DNA of 64,000 nt from Phoronis australis (Eukaryota > Phoronida > Phoronidae): assembly GCA_002633005.1 (NCBI GenBank), contig NMRA01000583.1, positions 62,001 through 126,000 on the forward strand, in the 5' to 3' direction. Positions within the stretch are counted from its first letter, which is position 1, and the number at the start of each line of letters is the position of its first letter. The translations under genes and the position numbers were made by a program. Below, one piece after another: positions 41,101-52,085 of this stretch. The notes under the pieces were generated by a model. The model was not told the origin of the DNA. It did not search any database and was given only the letters and a program-made list of their open reading frames with translations.

Positions 41101-44100
41101 GTAGGATGCTACATTACTGGCCTCTGGATCTCGTGACCGGAATTTAAACATCTGGGACCTGACCAAGTTAGACCCCAGTGACCCGTCGTCGACCAAGTCC
41201 TGCTTGCTACATACTGCTACGAAGGCTCACAAGGTGTCTCTAGTTGTTGGCAATTTTAATTCCATCTTGCATAGATTTTGCGTGGGACGGAAATATACTG
41301 TGACTGTCCTTAACGAAAGTCAAGCCATAATAATGTTAGTTTTCTTAGCCTAAAAAAGTCCTTCATTGGGATAAAAAATCTACTCCATGTCCTGCTGTGC
41401 CTTGACCATACAAAAGAGCCTGACATATTCTTTTTGCATAAAATTGATATGGAGTGTTTCCTTTTTGAAAACGCAGTGGTCCGAATGTGTTCAACATTGT
41501 GATGTTCAACTCTTGAGTGTTGTCATTTTGTTTAAGGGATGGATATGGAGTCTGTGTTCCCTTGGCGATTCACTGTGCACGGGATCATGGGATATGTGGA
41601 TCAAGATGTGGGACGTGAATGATAGTGTGCAAGAAGTATCACGAGTAAAGTAAGTGACATAATTTACAAAACCTCGAGCGAGTGTGCTTGTAGGATTGTG
41701 AAAGTGAAAATAGTTTGCTTGTTAACATATAGTACAAATCAAATCTTATTCCTCAAACTAACGCCTAGCCGTCGTGGTGTCAACTTTGTGGGGGAAAAAT
41801 ACCCATCATTCAGGAGTCGTTCCGTCAAAATTCCATCTGTATTATCGCTTCTGGTAATTTCAGTTACTGCATAATAGACCATTGCACTAGCGCAGAAAGA
41901 AAGTTGGCCTACTTAATGCCTATTTTAGTGTGTTACAATTTTATTATATGAAGGATGACAAAAATGACTGCATATTTTGTCTGAGTTAGGCGGAATAATG
42001 GTGGAATGAGGGGTCATTTTGAGTGGTAAGATAGGATTTGTAGGGTAATTATGTATTTTGGTACGCTCTTCTGTTACTCAAATTATAATGGGAAAAACTG
42101 CATCAGTGTAATTTGACTGTATTGGAAAGTATGTTTAGTGTCCACTTCGAAGTGGTCTAGTGCTCAGCTCTTGGGTTCACGAGGTCATGTTACTGTAAGT
42201 CGCGCAGTCGTCTGCACAGTGGTGGTCCATGAAATAGTTTAATATTTTGTAAAATGTTTTGAATTTATTCTTTCTCTTTGTGCTTGTTTATCTTTTCCGG
42301 TAGATACTGGATAAGGTGTATCCAGTCTGGTGTGTCCAGGTGTGTAATTCATCTATTAGTCTATAGCATGCTTTTATCAGCTACAATCATTTTTCGTCAT
42401 TCTTTCTCCGTATATTGTTGATATACATAGCAGGTACAACAAGCACATGGTGAAACCATCTTAGCGCGTTTGTTCATGACCACTATTTGTGAGACAAGAA
42501 TGGCAAGCTATTGTTTTTTTATGTCCTCTCAGTACCTGATTGGATGAAATTATTAGCTTGATTGACGTGTTGGAACTATTCAACATCAAACATGCTTTTG
42601 ACTTAATATACGCCAAAGCATCCTTCATTGTCTGTGAAACATTGTCAACTGACATGACTCTATTCTAGGTGCAAGTCAGCCGTATTGAGTATGCACTATG
42701 AGCAAAGTCAGATACTAGCAGGCGGTTTTGATTCCAAGGTCTACTTCATTGACCCTCGTACGTCTCAGATTTTGGACATCAAGAAGTTACACAAGAAGCC
42801 AGTCTTGTGTCTGGCCGCTGATGATCAGTACATAGTGACCGGTGGAGAGGACGCACGCCTCTGTATATTTGACCGGCGAGCACACAAGCTACTCAAGAAC
42901 CAGTCTGTAAGTCAAGCTTGGGTGGAACTTAATTAATTAGTCTGTTGTTAGTTCACATGCATTCTGACAGAAATAAACACAATCTGCAGTTACACTGAAG
43001 GTCTGGGCTCGGGGTTGAATCTCTGTGCTCGGGGTGTAAGGTTTGTACTCTCAGTCAAATTGGAAATTTTTAATAACATTTTCCTTTCTACTTTTAGTAC
43101 AAAGATAAAGTGTTAGGTGTAGGTGGTTTAGGTTGTTAAATGTCTTGTCCAAGTTCGCAATTAATCACCCCTAGATTTGCGCTACAAATTTGAGTATGCG
43201 GTTCAGATTTTGAATAAAAGCTCGGAATTTTGAGTTCAGATTCAAACTGGTGGCTTTAATACTGTGGTCAGCAAGGATAAGACAAGTCTCCATGTATACC
43301 ATAGAGTACTGTGGTCAGCAAGGATAAGACAAGTCTCCATGTATACCATAGAATACTCTGACACAGAGTAATAGACATATCTTGAGTTTGTACAAAAGTT
43401 ATGGAAAACGGAAAAAATACTTCTGAGTTCAATTTTGAGTAATTTAAAAAAGATTAGAACCCGAGGCCAGGACTAGTGTGGGGTTTCTATGCAACAAGGA
43501 TTGTTGTCTATTTCAACCCATTCCACAATACACTGCCCAGATGGATGTGTTTTGTGTTTTCTACGAGATTGCTTCTTAAAGCCATTGTTTGAACTTAGTA
43601 ACCACTTAACTTGACCTGCAAGCATGTGAGAAAGATGAGTAAATCTTACGATGCACCCCAGCAGGTGTGCTGTCAACCACTTGGTGTATCATAAGGTTGA
43701 GGCTATATCCTTTAATTGTTACCAGTAGCTACAGCATACGTGTTGGTCTACTTTCCAGCTATCTGAATACCCTATGTCGTTGTCTTATGGAGAGAGACAA
43801 GTCTGGGTTGGTGATAAAGCGGGCTGTTTACACTTGTTAGATGGTTCCTATGGCAACTTTGACAAAGTACAGGTATGTTTTTTTTGCATGGCAACAATAA
43901 TTATATTCACAATTGTCTCCTGAAAAATAGATTTAATTCAGTCACTTGTGAAGTCATCCCACATCACACTTCTTGCTTGCAGCCCTCATAAGAGCAGTTT
44001 GCATTCTCAGTCATATTCTGGTGATTGTGTCATTATCCGTGTCCTGTTATAGACCCAACACTCCTCATGTGGTTCAGTTGTCTATTGTTAAGTTTCGGAT

Positions 44101-44833
44101 GCCTATTTACATAGGTGATATAAAGAGGGCACTTTCTTCAACTCATTCTATCAATATTTCTCGTGTGCACATTGATGCACATTTACGTACGTGCCAGTTA
44201 AGCTGCTATGCAGTCGGCGATGAGTTTGGTGTCTGGTGTAATCTTTGCTGCATTTTCTGGCCAAAATTCTCCATTAGTCAAAGAAAAGGTTACAGTCATT
44301 GATATTTCTTTCCTTTGTCTTCAGACAAACATAAACGTTGGTCACTCTGGTAAAGTCACTGGTGTTCATCACTCACTGGGCTCCGTAATTACGTGCTCCA
44401 CCGACAAGTCAATCAAGGTGTTGACCCCCACTCTTGACCCCCAGGAGGTCCTGACCTTGCCACTTCATCTGGCTGAGGTTGCAGGGGTGAGTTGTGTCAC
44501 GTGCACTGTTTTGAAATGGATTTTGTCAGATTTGGTGCGTTTGCTATAACCATGTCTATAACGGTGATAAGTGTGTGCAGGTAACTTTCTAATATTATTG
44601 AGATTCTAAAAGCAAGAGTCCTGTGTTGTTTATGAGCTTGGCCTTCAAACTATTAGTTTGATACTCTTTTACTCTAGTATTTAGTTTTTATCATCGTCCT
44701 CTATCATTTACTATTGACAACACTGTCTTTCCAGATTGATGTAGATAACAATGTGTTGGCCAGTGCCTGCAGCAGTGGTTCTATAGAAATAAGGAGACCA
44801 GCAGCAACAAAGGTCGTGGAAGTGTACAGCTGA
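37728..44833 (+). CDS. FBXW9: F-box and WD-repeat protein 9
   Basis: Expected substrate-recognition subunit of an SCF (SKP1-CUL1-F-box) ubiquitin ligase. Eight coding exons: 37728-38190, 38634-38770, 41105-41233, 41537-41649, 42669-42906, 43759-43872, 44325-44486, 44735-44833. They total 1455 nt, 484 aa, all phases consistent, stop TGA at 44831-44833. Residues 1-96 are acidic and low-complexity. The F-box is at about 97-137 (LDRLPPELFLRVCDFL ... VCRYFREI ... DITWK). About seven WD blades follow, ending in motifs such as LASGSRDRNLNIWDL, CTGSWDMWIKMWDV, VTGGEDARLCIFDR and TCSTDKSIKVL. The F-box plus NWKRAC...SVDCVHLMR linker and blade pattern match FBXW9, and length is close to the vertebrate protein. 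An intron acceptor (tttattctag) abuts the ATG, so the 5' UTR lies in an unplaced upstream exon. Substrates are not known to me. Confidence 0.9.
38634..38770 (+). CDS. FBXW9: FBXW9 coding exon 2: linker to WD domain
   Basis: Two bases plus 45 codons: HDFPFNWKRACIQLEGDQSR then HFRLSYGLYASVDCVHLMR. Acceptor ATTTTACAG, donor AGG|GTAGGT. The WKRAC and SVD.V.L motifs are those of FBXW9. Confidence 0.9.
38781..40260. repeat. Diverged 1.4-kb interspersed repeat, copy 1
   Basis: In FBXW9 intron 2, in the same orientation as 45100-46450. Shared blocks in order: gcgtcatgatggtcaattcc, gttgagttacggagcatgtt, gatttttgatg(t)cacagtga, aatcccactgcatgtt, catgacagatgg...gactgtcaa, and tgttcttttggcctgta-like text. 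No transposase or reverse transcriptase was recognised. Confidence 0.6.
40281..40354 (-). repeat. tRNA-like SINE fragment
   Basis: On the minus strand GGTCTACTGTGTCCACATCA precedes CAAGGTTGTGGGTTTGAGTC, which has a B-box-like GGTTTGAGTC. It follows the end of the 1.4-kb repeat in FBXW9 intron 2. Confidence 0.45.
41105..41233 (+). CDS. FBXW9: FBXW9 coding exon 3: WD repeat
   Basis: Forty-three codons, DATLLASGSRDRNLNIWDLT then KLDPSDPSST...TATKAHK. A clear WD blade (ASGSRDRNLNIWD). Acceptor TTTTTGTAG, donor AAG|GTGTCT. Confidence 0.92.
41537..41649 (+). CDS. FBXW9: FBXW9 coding exon 4: WD repeat
   Basis: Thirty-seven codons plus two bases, GWIWSLCSLGDSLCTGSWDM then WIKMWDVNDSVQEVSRV. The acceptor is TTGTTTAAG, a weak tract. 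Donor AA|GTAAGT; the split Lys codon AA/G is completed by exon 5. Confidence 0.92.
42669..42906 (+). CDS. FBXW9: FBXW9 coding exon 5: two WD repeats
   Basis: One base plus 79 codons: CKSAVLSMHYEQSQILAGGF, DSKVYFIDPR, then VTGGEDARLCIFDRRAHKLL to NQS. Acceptor TATTCTAG, donor TCT|GTAAGT. Confidence 0.93.
43003..43472. mobile_element. Diverged inverted-repeat element, family D copy 1
   Basis: Left end ctgggctcggggttgaatct, right end agattagaacccgaggccag: imperfect inverted repeats related to the ends of the 48186-48590 element. The interior shares ttttgagttca and ggtggctttaat blocks with 46690-46740. It lies in FBXW9 intron 5. Confidence 0.5.
43261..43354. repeat. 47-bp tandem duplication
   Basis: Two head-to-tail copies beginning actgtggtcagcaaggataa, with one mismatch. 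It lies inside the family D element. Confidence 0.95.
43759..43872 (+). CDS. FBXW9: FBXW9 coding exon 6: WD repeat
   Basis: Thirty-eight codons, LSEYPMSLSYGERQVWVGDK then AGCLHLLDGSYGNFDKVQ. Acceptor CTTTCCAG, donor CAG|GTATGT. Confidence 0.9.
44325..44486 (+). CDS. FBXW9: FBXW9 coding exon 7: WD repeat
   Basis: Fifty-four codons, TNINVGHSGKVTGVHHSLGS, VITCSTDKSIKVLTPTL, ending LAEVAG. The GH ... STDKSIKVL pattern is a WD blade. Acceptor TGTCTTCAG, donor GGG|GTGAGT. Confidence 0.92.
44735..44833 (+). CDS. FBXW9: FBXW9 coding exon 8: last WD repeat and stop
   Basis: Thirty-two codons and TGA: IDVDNNVLASACSSGSIEIR then RPAATKVVEVYS. Acceptor TCTTTCCAG. The stop is 44831-44833. Confidence 0.92.
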   Translation: MDVDNNVLASACSSGSIEIRRPAATKVVEVYS

Positions 44834-45099
44834 CTGAGAGAGGGATTAGTACGGTGACATGATGCTTCTTTGTGAACACCCTGATATCCAGTACTGTGTG
44901 GTACAATGACCTTAGGTCTGTCACACATTCAAATAGTGTCTTACAAGACACTTGCACCAGTTGATCTTACACAGTGAGAAATGGTAGGTACTCTTAGTAT
45001 TGACATACTGTTTTCTCTCATAATTCAACTTTCTGGCATAGCTGAATAATCACTAAGTAGCTTTTATTTTTGCAGCGTGTGTTAGTTATTGTACAAGCT

Positions 45100-46450
45100 G
45101 GGCGGAAACAGGCAAAATATCATTTTCGCATCATGACGGTCAGTTCCGTCTGCAGATTCGTTTCTTCTTAATTCTGGTTGCAAATGATGGGTTGTGACGC
45201 ACCATGACTCTTCATAATGGCTATAATCTCTTATCACAATCTTGCGATATTGTCGTAATGGTCTGTTATGTAGAGTAACTGAGCACGTTGACCTGATATT
45301 CAGTGTGCGCACATACAATGTATTAAAGTGCATGATGTTGACAATTTGCTGATTACTGTACTAAGATTTTTGATGACACAGTGAGAGAACCACAAAAGAT
45401 TTCTGACCTACCGTTGTTAGTTTTACCTCGGTATAAGTTTGGTACCTGCATACACATCGTTCGTCGCAAAATCACAATCGTGAACAATCAATTTGTAAAA
45501 CATCTGCTTGGGCTTATTGTTTGCCTGAAGAGGGCGTTCTTGTTTTCGCAAACATTTTTATGCAGTCATACACTTTGCAAGCACCACCACCCTAAACGAT
45601 TAACTCACGCTGCCTAAATGCATTATACATGGGGCATCGAAACCTGACATTGATGTACTAAAGTGTGCATTTCGAATGTGGATAATAATACTAGGCATTG
45701 TCATGCCATACCAAATTCAAGGAACAAAACATCAAATATTAGTACAATTCTTCATACCCTCAAAATTACTGAAAAATAAGGATTGGTGGAATGGACTGAC
45801 ATCGAATAATGAATATGTTTAAAGCAGCCGACCCAACAAACCTCTGTGTCAAAATATTCCCATGTGCTAGGCAGCAATCTTAAATAATATTGTTTTTTGT
45901 AAAATTTTCGACATCTTGCTCTTGAATATAGTATCATAATGTATGTGTTTAAAAAACTATGCAATCCCACTTTATGTTGCTGCAAAATGGAGACTGTGAC
46001 TGATGAAGTTGTTACGTGAAATTCAGCCGATATCATTTTTATAAATTACAACCACATGCACAGTAATCTGATGCAATTTCTAATAGAAAAAGTGACATTC
46101 ACGTGTAGCAATATGGCAGTATGTCTGCAAGTGCCATACGGTGCATCTTTTAAAGATATCACAGCGTTCGTTTACTACGAATGGTTAGATCCAGACTGCA
46201 GGAAGCTCTCCACTTTAGTTCAATTGCCTGTCATGACAGATGGATACTATGACTGTCAATTCCACTTAAAGTTAATGGTTATAGTGTGGAATTGTGCTTG
46301 CGCTCACTTGTGATGAGGCGGAATACCGTGTCATTTTGTCCTGTGTTCTTTTGGCCTGTACAGTATGTCACAAGCTTACTGAAAAACACTAGCGAGACGT
46401 TGAATTACTATAGATAACCTCACTAAGCTCACAAGATAATATCTTGACTG
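45100..46450. repeat. Diverged 1.4-kb interspersed repeat, copy 2
   Basis: Partner of 38781-40260, about 0.27 kb after the FBXW9 stop. Landmarks: gcatcatgacggtcagttcc, gagtaactgagcacgttgac, gatttttgatgacacagtga, tatgcaatcccactttatgt, catgacagatggatactatg and tgttcttttggcctgtacag. Confidence 0.6.
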
Positions 46451-48185
46451 CATGCACCACCTGACATTTCCACAGCCTATGAGAAACATGGCAGTTAGCT
46501 GACAAGTACTCCCCAGAAATCACAAAGTCTGACTTATTTTAGAGAGTTTTATTTTTGACTGTTTTTGTTCTACTTTTGATACATTCTCAAGATAAATGTT
46601 TCATATTATGTGCTTGGCCATATTATGGCTTGCCCAGATTACTTTTACTTTGAGGCAATGTTCGGTGACCCCTTGGAGCTACAGAGTTGAGTTCAAAATT
46701 TAGATTTTGAGTTCATACTCAACCTAATAGCTTTAATGTTATGGTCATCAAGTGCAAATTAGGATGTGACACCCATCCACCTGAACACAGTCCTATGTTG
46801 AGCTTGTTGTAAATTAGAAAAGAAAAAAGTCAATAGTACTAGTTTTGAATTCGACCAGTTGATTTCTCTGGGTAAGGTGAAATCTCACCGAGTGGACTAA
46901 ATACATGAGATGACGTCGCCGTTTCCTATTAGAATTCTGTACCAACATGAAAAGCAAAGAGTTGCAAAATCAGAGCATGCACTTCTATATTTTTTTCTCA
47001 AATGAAGTAAACAAAAGTGACGACTATATCGTGGAGTGTCAGTACTGATAACTCAGTACAAAGCACAGTTTTTGCTGTACTATGAAATAAAATAGAAATC
47101 CACCAGATTGGAATGATGTTTTGGTTTCTATTATTTTGTATTTTACTTTTGAAATTGTTTACATTGTGCTGGTGATATTTTTAATTTAATTTAATTCTGC
47201 AAAGTTTTATGTTGGCAATAAAGTTTATTTACACGATAGGCCATTCATTCTTTTATCAACAGCTCGACATCTCATGGCGCTAACAAAGTCTGGTTGGGTC
47301 ACATCACACTGGGCGGAGGAGCAGTTCGAATCGGAAAAGTTGTAAAAAAGAAAATTTATTTCTTTAGCGTTAACAGCATGATTTTCAATATTCCTTTGGT
47401 CGTAAGTGGAAAACGGAAACATCGTCAGCTCTTCGTTACCGGCGAATCCCTGTTGTTCTTGATTTACCTAGAGTTTTTTTTGGGGGGGGGTACTGAACAC
47501 GGCCGTAGGAAACAAAAAAAAAAACGCAAAGCACGAAACATGAAAATAAAAACGGCTAATATTTTAGTATCTTTGAAAATACTGATACCTTGGGCCGGTA
47601 TTGGTAGCGGTCGACGTGGGCCCGATGTACAGTATCGAAATCACCAAAAATTAAGAATATTTAGCTAATAATTGAGTTTATAGTTATGGTTGAAATACAA
47701 CAAATAATAAGCCAGGAACAGTGTTTTCAAGACCAAACTACGATTTTTAAAAAAGCATTCCGCACGAAAAACCGTGAAATAATTTTAGGCACCGGAATGG
47801 AGATCGAAAAATTCCTTGGCCCCTCGATTTAATCCTGCAACGTGTCTTACTTTCGACAAAATGTCGATGGCATAAAAGTGTCATTTCATCAGTAAATGGC
47901 CATTCACAGACTGCCGTTTTACGTTTAGCTTTGTGAGAAATAACGGTAGCACGAACTGGAAGTTAGCAATAGGCTCCCCGGGTGCGGTGTGGCCCGAACA
48001 AGTAAAACGGATGGAACTCCGCGTAACGGCTTGTAACACTGACGTGGGAATGGGTGCGATGCATTATTACCTTCCTTTCAAGTGGTTACATTATGAATTC
48101 TCTCAAACAAATCCAACGTGTCAGTATCGTGAACTCTCCGTTTAGGGGCAGAAGCGTGCACGCCGTGACCTGAAATTTGCTAAAT

Positions 48186-48590
48186 CAGGGCCCGGTCTCC
48201 AATCTTTTTACTCGAAATGGAATTCGAAATTAGGTTTGGCATTTTCTACTCTACTTTTGGGCGAACTCAAGATAACTGTCTTTTATTCTATGCTCGAGTA
48301 CACAATAACTTACGTAGATAATTTATTGCCCTTAGTTCACAGTTTGTAAACCCAATATTAAAGCAATAAGTTCGAGTTTGAACTCGAAATTTCGAGTTTT
48401 TACTCGAGTTTGTAACACGAATATAAGAGTCTTCAAGGGCAAATTTGAACTAGAAACTCATGCATAAACTATAATGTATTCGAGCACAGTCTGATAACCA
48501 ATTATCTTAAGTTCGCACAAAAGGAGCAGAGAAATTGCCAAAAACAATTTCGAGTTCGTTTTGAGTACAAAGATTAGAGACCGGGCCCTG
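48186..48590. mobile_element. Inverted-repeat element, family D copy 2 (hAT-like ends)
   Basis: A 405-bp element starting cagggcccggtctccaatct and ending agattagagaccgggccctg, with inverted arms of about 45 bp. The middle is full of cgag/ctcg palindromes (for example gagtttgaactcgaaatttc). No matching target duplication was seen (flanks tgctaaat and gtctggag). CAGGG ends suggest hAT, but this is not settled. Confidence 0.7.
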
Positions 48591-49037
48591 GTCTGGAGCA
48601 ACCGTGAATGAACTGTCACTTCTTCCGAAACCAGAGATTACTCGTAAACTGAGTAATTTGGGGAATGAGATGAAACTATCTTAGCCTGGTTATTGGCCAA
48701 AATCAAAAGTAAACTTGTTTTGACAAAAAATGCGGGTTTAATGCCGCTTTGTCACATAGGTAATCTTCCAAAACATATGTTAAAATTCAGACTGAGCTGC
48801 TGCCCGACTCAAGATTTTGCCGTACGAGCAAGTTTTTTTGGGGGGGCAAGCCTAACAGATACCAGTGTCGGCAAAAACTTGTCTGTATTGGAAACAGGAA
48901 AGACATGTCGAAAAATTGTCAACAAGATTTCTGTTTGTATAGGGAATTTCAATGATTACTAGCTGTGCATGTCACCCCCGACGTCATGGCTTAGGGCAAG
49001 ATAATGTTAGTGTTCTTTTCGCCCACATAGGCGAGAT

Positions 49038-49902
49038 ACACAAAACGTACCGAGAGTGGCGTACGTGAAGTACATGTAATATCCCACGAGACATTATTCA
49101 ACGTATCGACCGTTGTCGAGTGGGATATCACTTCATGTATGCCCATCGAGTTACGTTTTATATTTATCCCGCACGCTTCGAATTCTTGAGTTTTCAGTTT
49201 TTCATTTTTCGGCAGATTTTTTAAATACTTCACTCAGGCTGTTCACGTGGCGGGTCCTATATGTATGAACTTGCGCGGTAGGTTGCAAGTTTTCTGTAGT
49301 AAAAGAAACAGTTTTAAATGTAACGATTTATTACTTGAAAAGAGATAACAAAGATGAAAACAACGGTAACTGTGCATTGTACTTGTAAATCTCCTGAAAA
49401 TAGTTAAATAACAACAATGAATATTTGATATTGCAGTATAATAGTATCGTCTGCAACTCAGGCGCCGATTCCTCGTAACTACAATATTAAACATTGTTGT
49501 CATTTAACTCTTTTCAGGAGATGTTACAAGTTCAATGCAAAGTTATCATTGTTTTCATCTTTGTTATTCCTTTTCAAGAAACAAATCGTTACATTTAAAA
49601 CTGTTTCTTTTACTAGCGAAAATTTGCAGCCTAAGGCGCCCAAGTACATACATATAGGATGTGACGTTTACAGTCAGAGTGAAGTACCGGTATTTAAAAA
49701 ATCTGAGGAAAAATGAAAGAAACTTAGGAATTCAACGCGTATGGGATAAATACAAAACGTACCTCGATTGGCGTACATGAAGTGATATCCCATTCGACAT
49801 TAGTCCGCGTATCGACCTCCACCTTCGATCTCGGTCGATACGCGGAATAATGTCTCGTGGAATATTACTTCATGTACGCCACTCTCGGTATATTTTATGT
49901 AT
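49038..49902. mobile_element. 865-bp fold-back element C with hairpins inside its own ends
   Basis: Arms 49038-49421 and 49492-49902 are inverted copies, sharing tacacaaaacgtaccgagag ends, gttttaaatgtaacgattta and ctcctgaaaa blocks, around a loop of about 70 bp. Each outer 100 bp is itself a hairpin: catgaagtgatatcccattcg-type sequence faces its complement around a cgtatcgacc...ggtcgatacg core (clearest at 49776-49875). No protein was recognised. Confidence 0.8.
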
Positions 49903-50423
49903 TTATACTGCTGCAACTGTGTTACTTTAAACTGCATTCGGAAAGTTTGGTGATCAAACCGGCTAAAGACATCGAGTCGACATTGACCTACCTTTTGAAC
50001 TTTCCATTTCAGGGGTCACTGTTGAAGTAGTGCGGGAGGTGAATATGGGAAGCATTATTACGTGCCCGTATTGCACTCGACAGATTCATTGCGTATGGGA
50101 TAAAATGGCATATAGTACGTCAAAGTGGTTCGGGTTGTTTCGACGGTGCAGATCATTAGCTGTTTATTTTACAGATTCCTCCGTCAGACCGGTCCCCAGG
50201 AGTGGTGTGTTCAGTGTGTGTGAAACATTTTTGCTCTCCCTCTCCCACTGCACTCTCTCTGTCTGCTCAAGAGAGCCACCGTTAACTGGATTTCCCCACA
50301 TCCGATTTGTCGAGACGTCCAATCAATGCAGTACCAAATCAAACCGCCTTTTCCTTCAATGTCAAAACATTAGTTTATAGTCGGCTGTTCTTGAGGATTA
50401 TAGAAAATAAATTTCTTTTCACA

Positions 50424-50515
50424 AGTGATATCCCACCTTCGGTCTCGGTCGATACGCAGAACAATGTCGAGTGGATATTACTTCATGTCCGCCACTCTCG
50501 GTGCGTTTTGTGTAC
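50424..50515. mobile_element. Partial copy of fold-back element C (one end)
   Basis: Contains agtgatatcccaccttcggt, ctcggtcgatacgcagaaca and ccgccactctcggtgcgttt, which match the right-hand end of the element at 49.8-49.9 kb. Confidence 0.75.
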
Positions 50516-50984
50516 AGCGCTGCAGAACTTGAGATATTTCTTGTTGTTTTTCTCCACCAACCCACCATATAACGCGCCCGCGACCACACTCCTAAATAAT
50601 TTAGCACATTTCAACGCGTAGAAATGTACTCGTTTAAGAACCCTTTAGCCCTTCATATTTAAGAAACTTGTAAACTAAGTCTTTTTAATCAGTTACTACA
50701 TCATAAGAAGAAGGCAGTCGAACTACCAACGCACATTCGCAATATAAAGCGTGTATAACTTGTTTGTAACTCCATCCTGTTCATGACGAAAACATTCATG
50801 GGATTATTGTTTATTTTTGTAATAGATTCTTCTACATGTTTCATCGGAAAAAAAATTCAATTTTAAGTTAACGTCTGAGTTATCCGTATCAATCGATAAC
50901 GTTTTCATTGGTTAATTCGTATGTAGTGGCTCCAAAACTCAAACCCTTTATGTCATGACAAAATCTCAATAAAATGACCATGGA

Positions 50985-51565
50985 AATAACTTCGTCTTTA
51001 AATTTCGTTCGTTGCAAAATCCAATGTAACTTCGTCTTTAAATTTGATTCGGTATAAAATTCAATGGCGCTGCTTTAAATCGAAAAACTGTTATGTCTCG
51101 GAAAAAATACCATTAAATGAGAGAAATGAGAAACGATTCAACGAGTTGTCAAAACAAACATTACGTCAGTATGATAAAATCAACTACCGCTTCAAATTAA
51201 ATACAATGTACAAGAGAATTATTATGGCTTTAGATTAATGAAATTGAGGTGTCAGTGATAGCCACTAACAGGCGCCTCAAAATTTGAGAACCAGGGGAGA
51301 CAACTGCTTCTCAAGATCCGTGATCTCTCTACTTGACTATTGTCTGGAAAGTAGCAATCGCAGTTTTAAAGTAACTAAGAAAGTATCCGGTGTAAACTTC
51401 TATCAAATTCATTTGGGGAAAATCCAGTAGTACCTCGTCTATAAAATTCATTTGATGTAAAATTCAATAGACAGTACTTCGTATATCAAATTAAATCGGT
51501 GTAAAATCCAATAATGCTTCGTCTATGAAATTTGTTCGCACGGTGTAAAATCTAATACTTCGGTT
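50985..51565. repeat. Degenerate tandem repeat, unit about 45 bp, in two blocks
   Basis: The unit is approximately acttcgtctataaaattcat + tcggtgtaaaatccaata. There are two units at 50985-51070 and about four at 51395-51565; the sequence between is not obviously repetitive. Confidence 0.6.
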
Positions 51566-51921
51566 TTATATTATATACAGAGTGATCTGACGCCGCGCTG
51601 AACTTTTTGTGTACACTAGGTCACGTGGGGATTAGGATGACAAAACGGAGAGTATCAGGCAGGCTACGTACATAATGCGGTGAGCGAAAAGAGAAAAAAA
51701 AAATGAAGTTCGAGCTGTTATCGTCTCTTATTAAGAAGAGTACACGACGACGTTCAAATTCTTTAACGAACAACATTCGACCGGCAGTCTGCTCAGTTCA
51801 TTTCGAGAGGGTGCATTTGGTGTACTTGGACCAAGACCTAAAAAAATACACAAGCTATTTTGAACCCCCTGCTCATTATCTTCACCTTTTTATAACTCCA
51901 ATGCCATACTTACTGTATATA

Positions 51922-52085
51922 AGGGCCGGATCCAGGATTTTTAGTTAGTGGGGACCAGGGCAGAGTATTAGCCAAGATTTTGCCCGTCAGACATTCGCAC
52001 CCCGATCGAACTGACAAATGGAATCTGGGTGAGTTTTGGAGGAGGGGGGCATGGCCCCCTTGGCCCCCCTCTAAATCTGCCTCTG
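51922..52085. mobile_element. Short hAT-like inverted-repeat element
   Basis: Begins agggccggatccaggatttt and ends ...cccccctctaaatctgcctc; the inverse of the right end (gaggcagatttagagggggg) resembles the left. tgtatata lies on both sides (51914-51921 and 52084-52091). The ends are of the same general type as the insertion at 32635. Confidence 0.5.
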
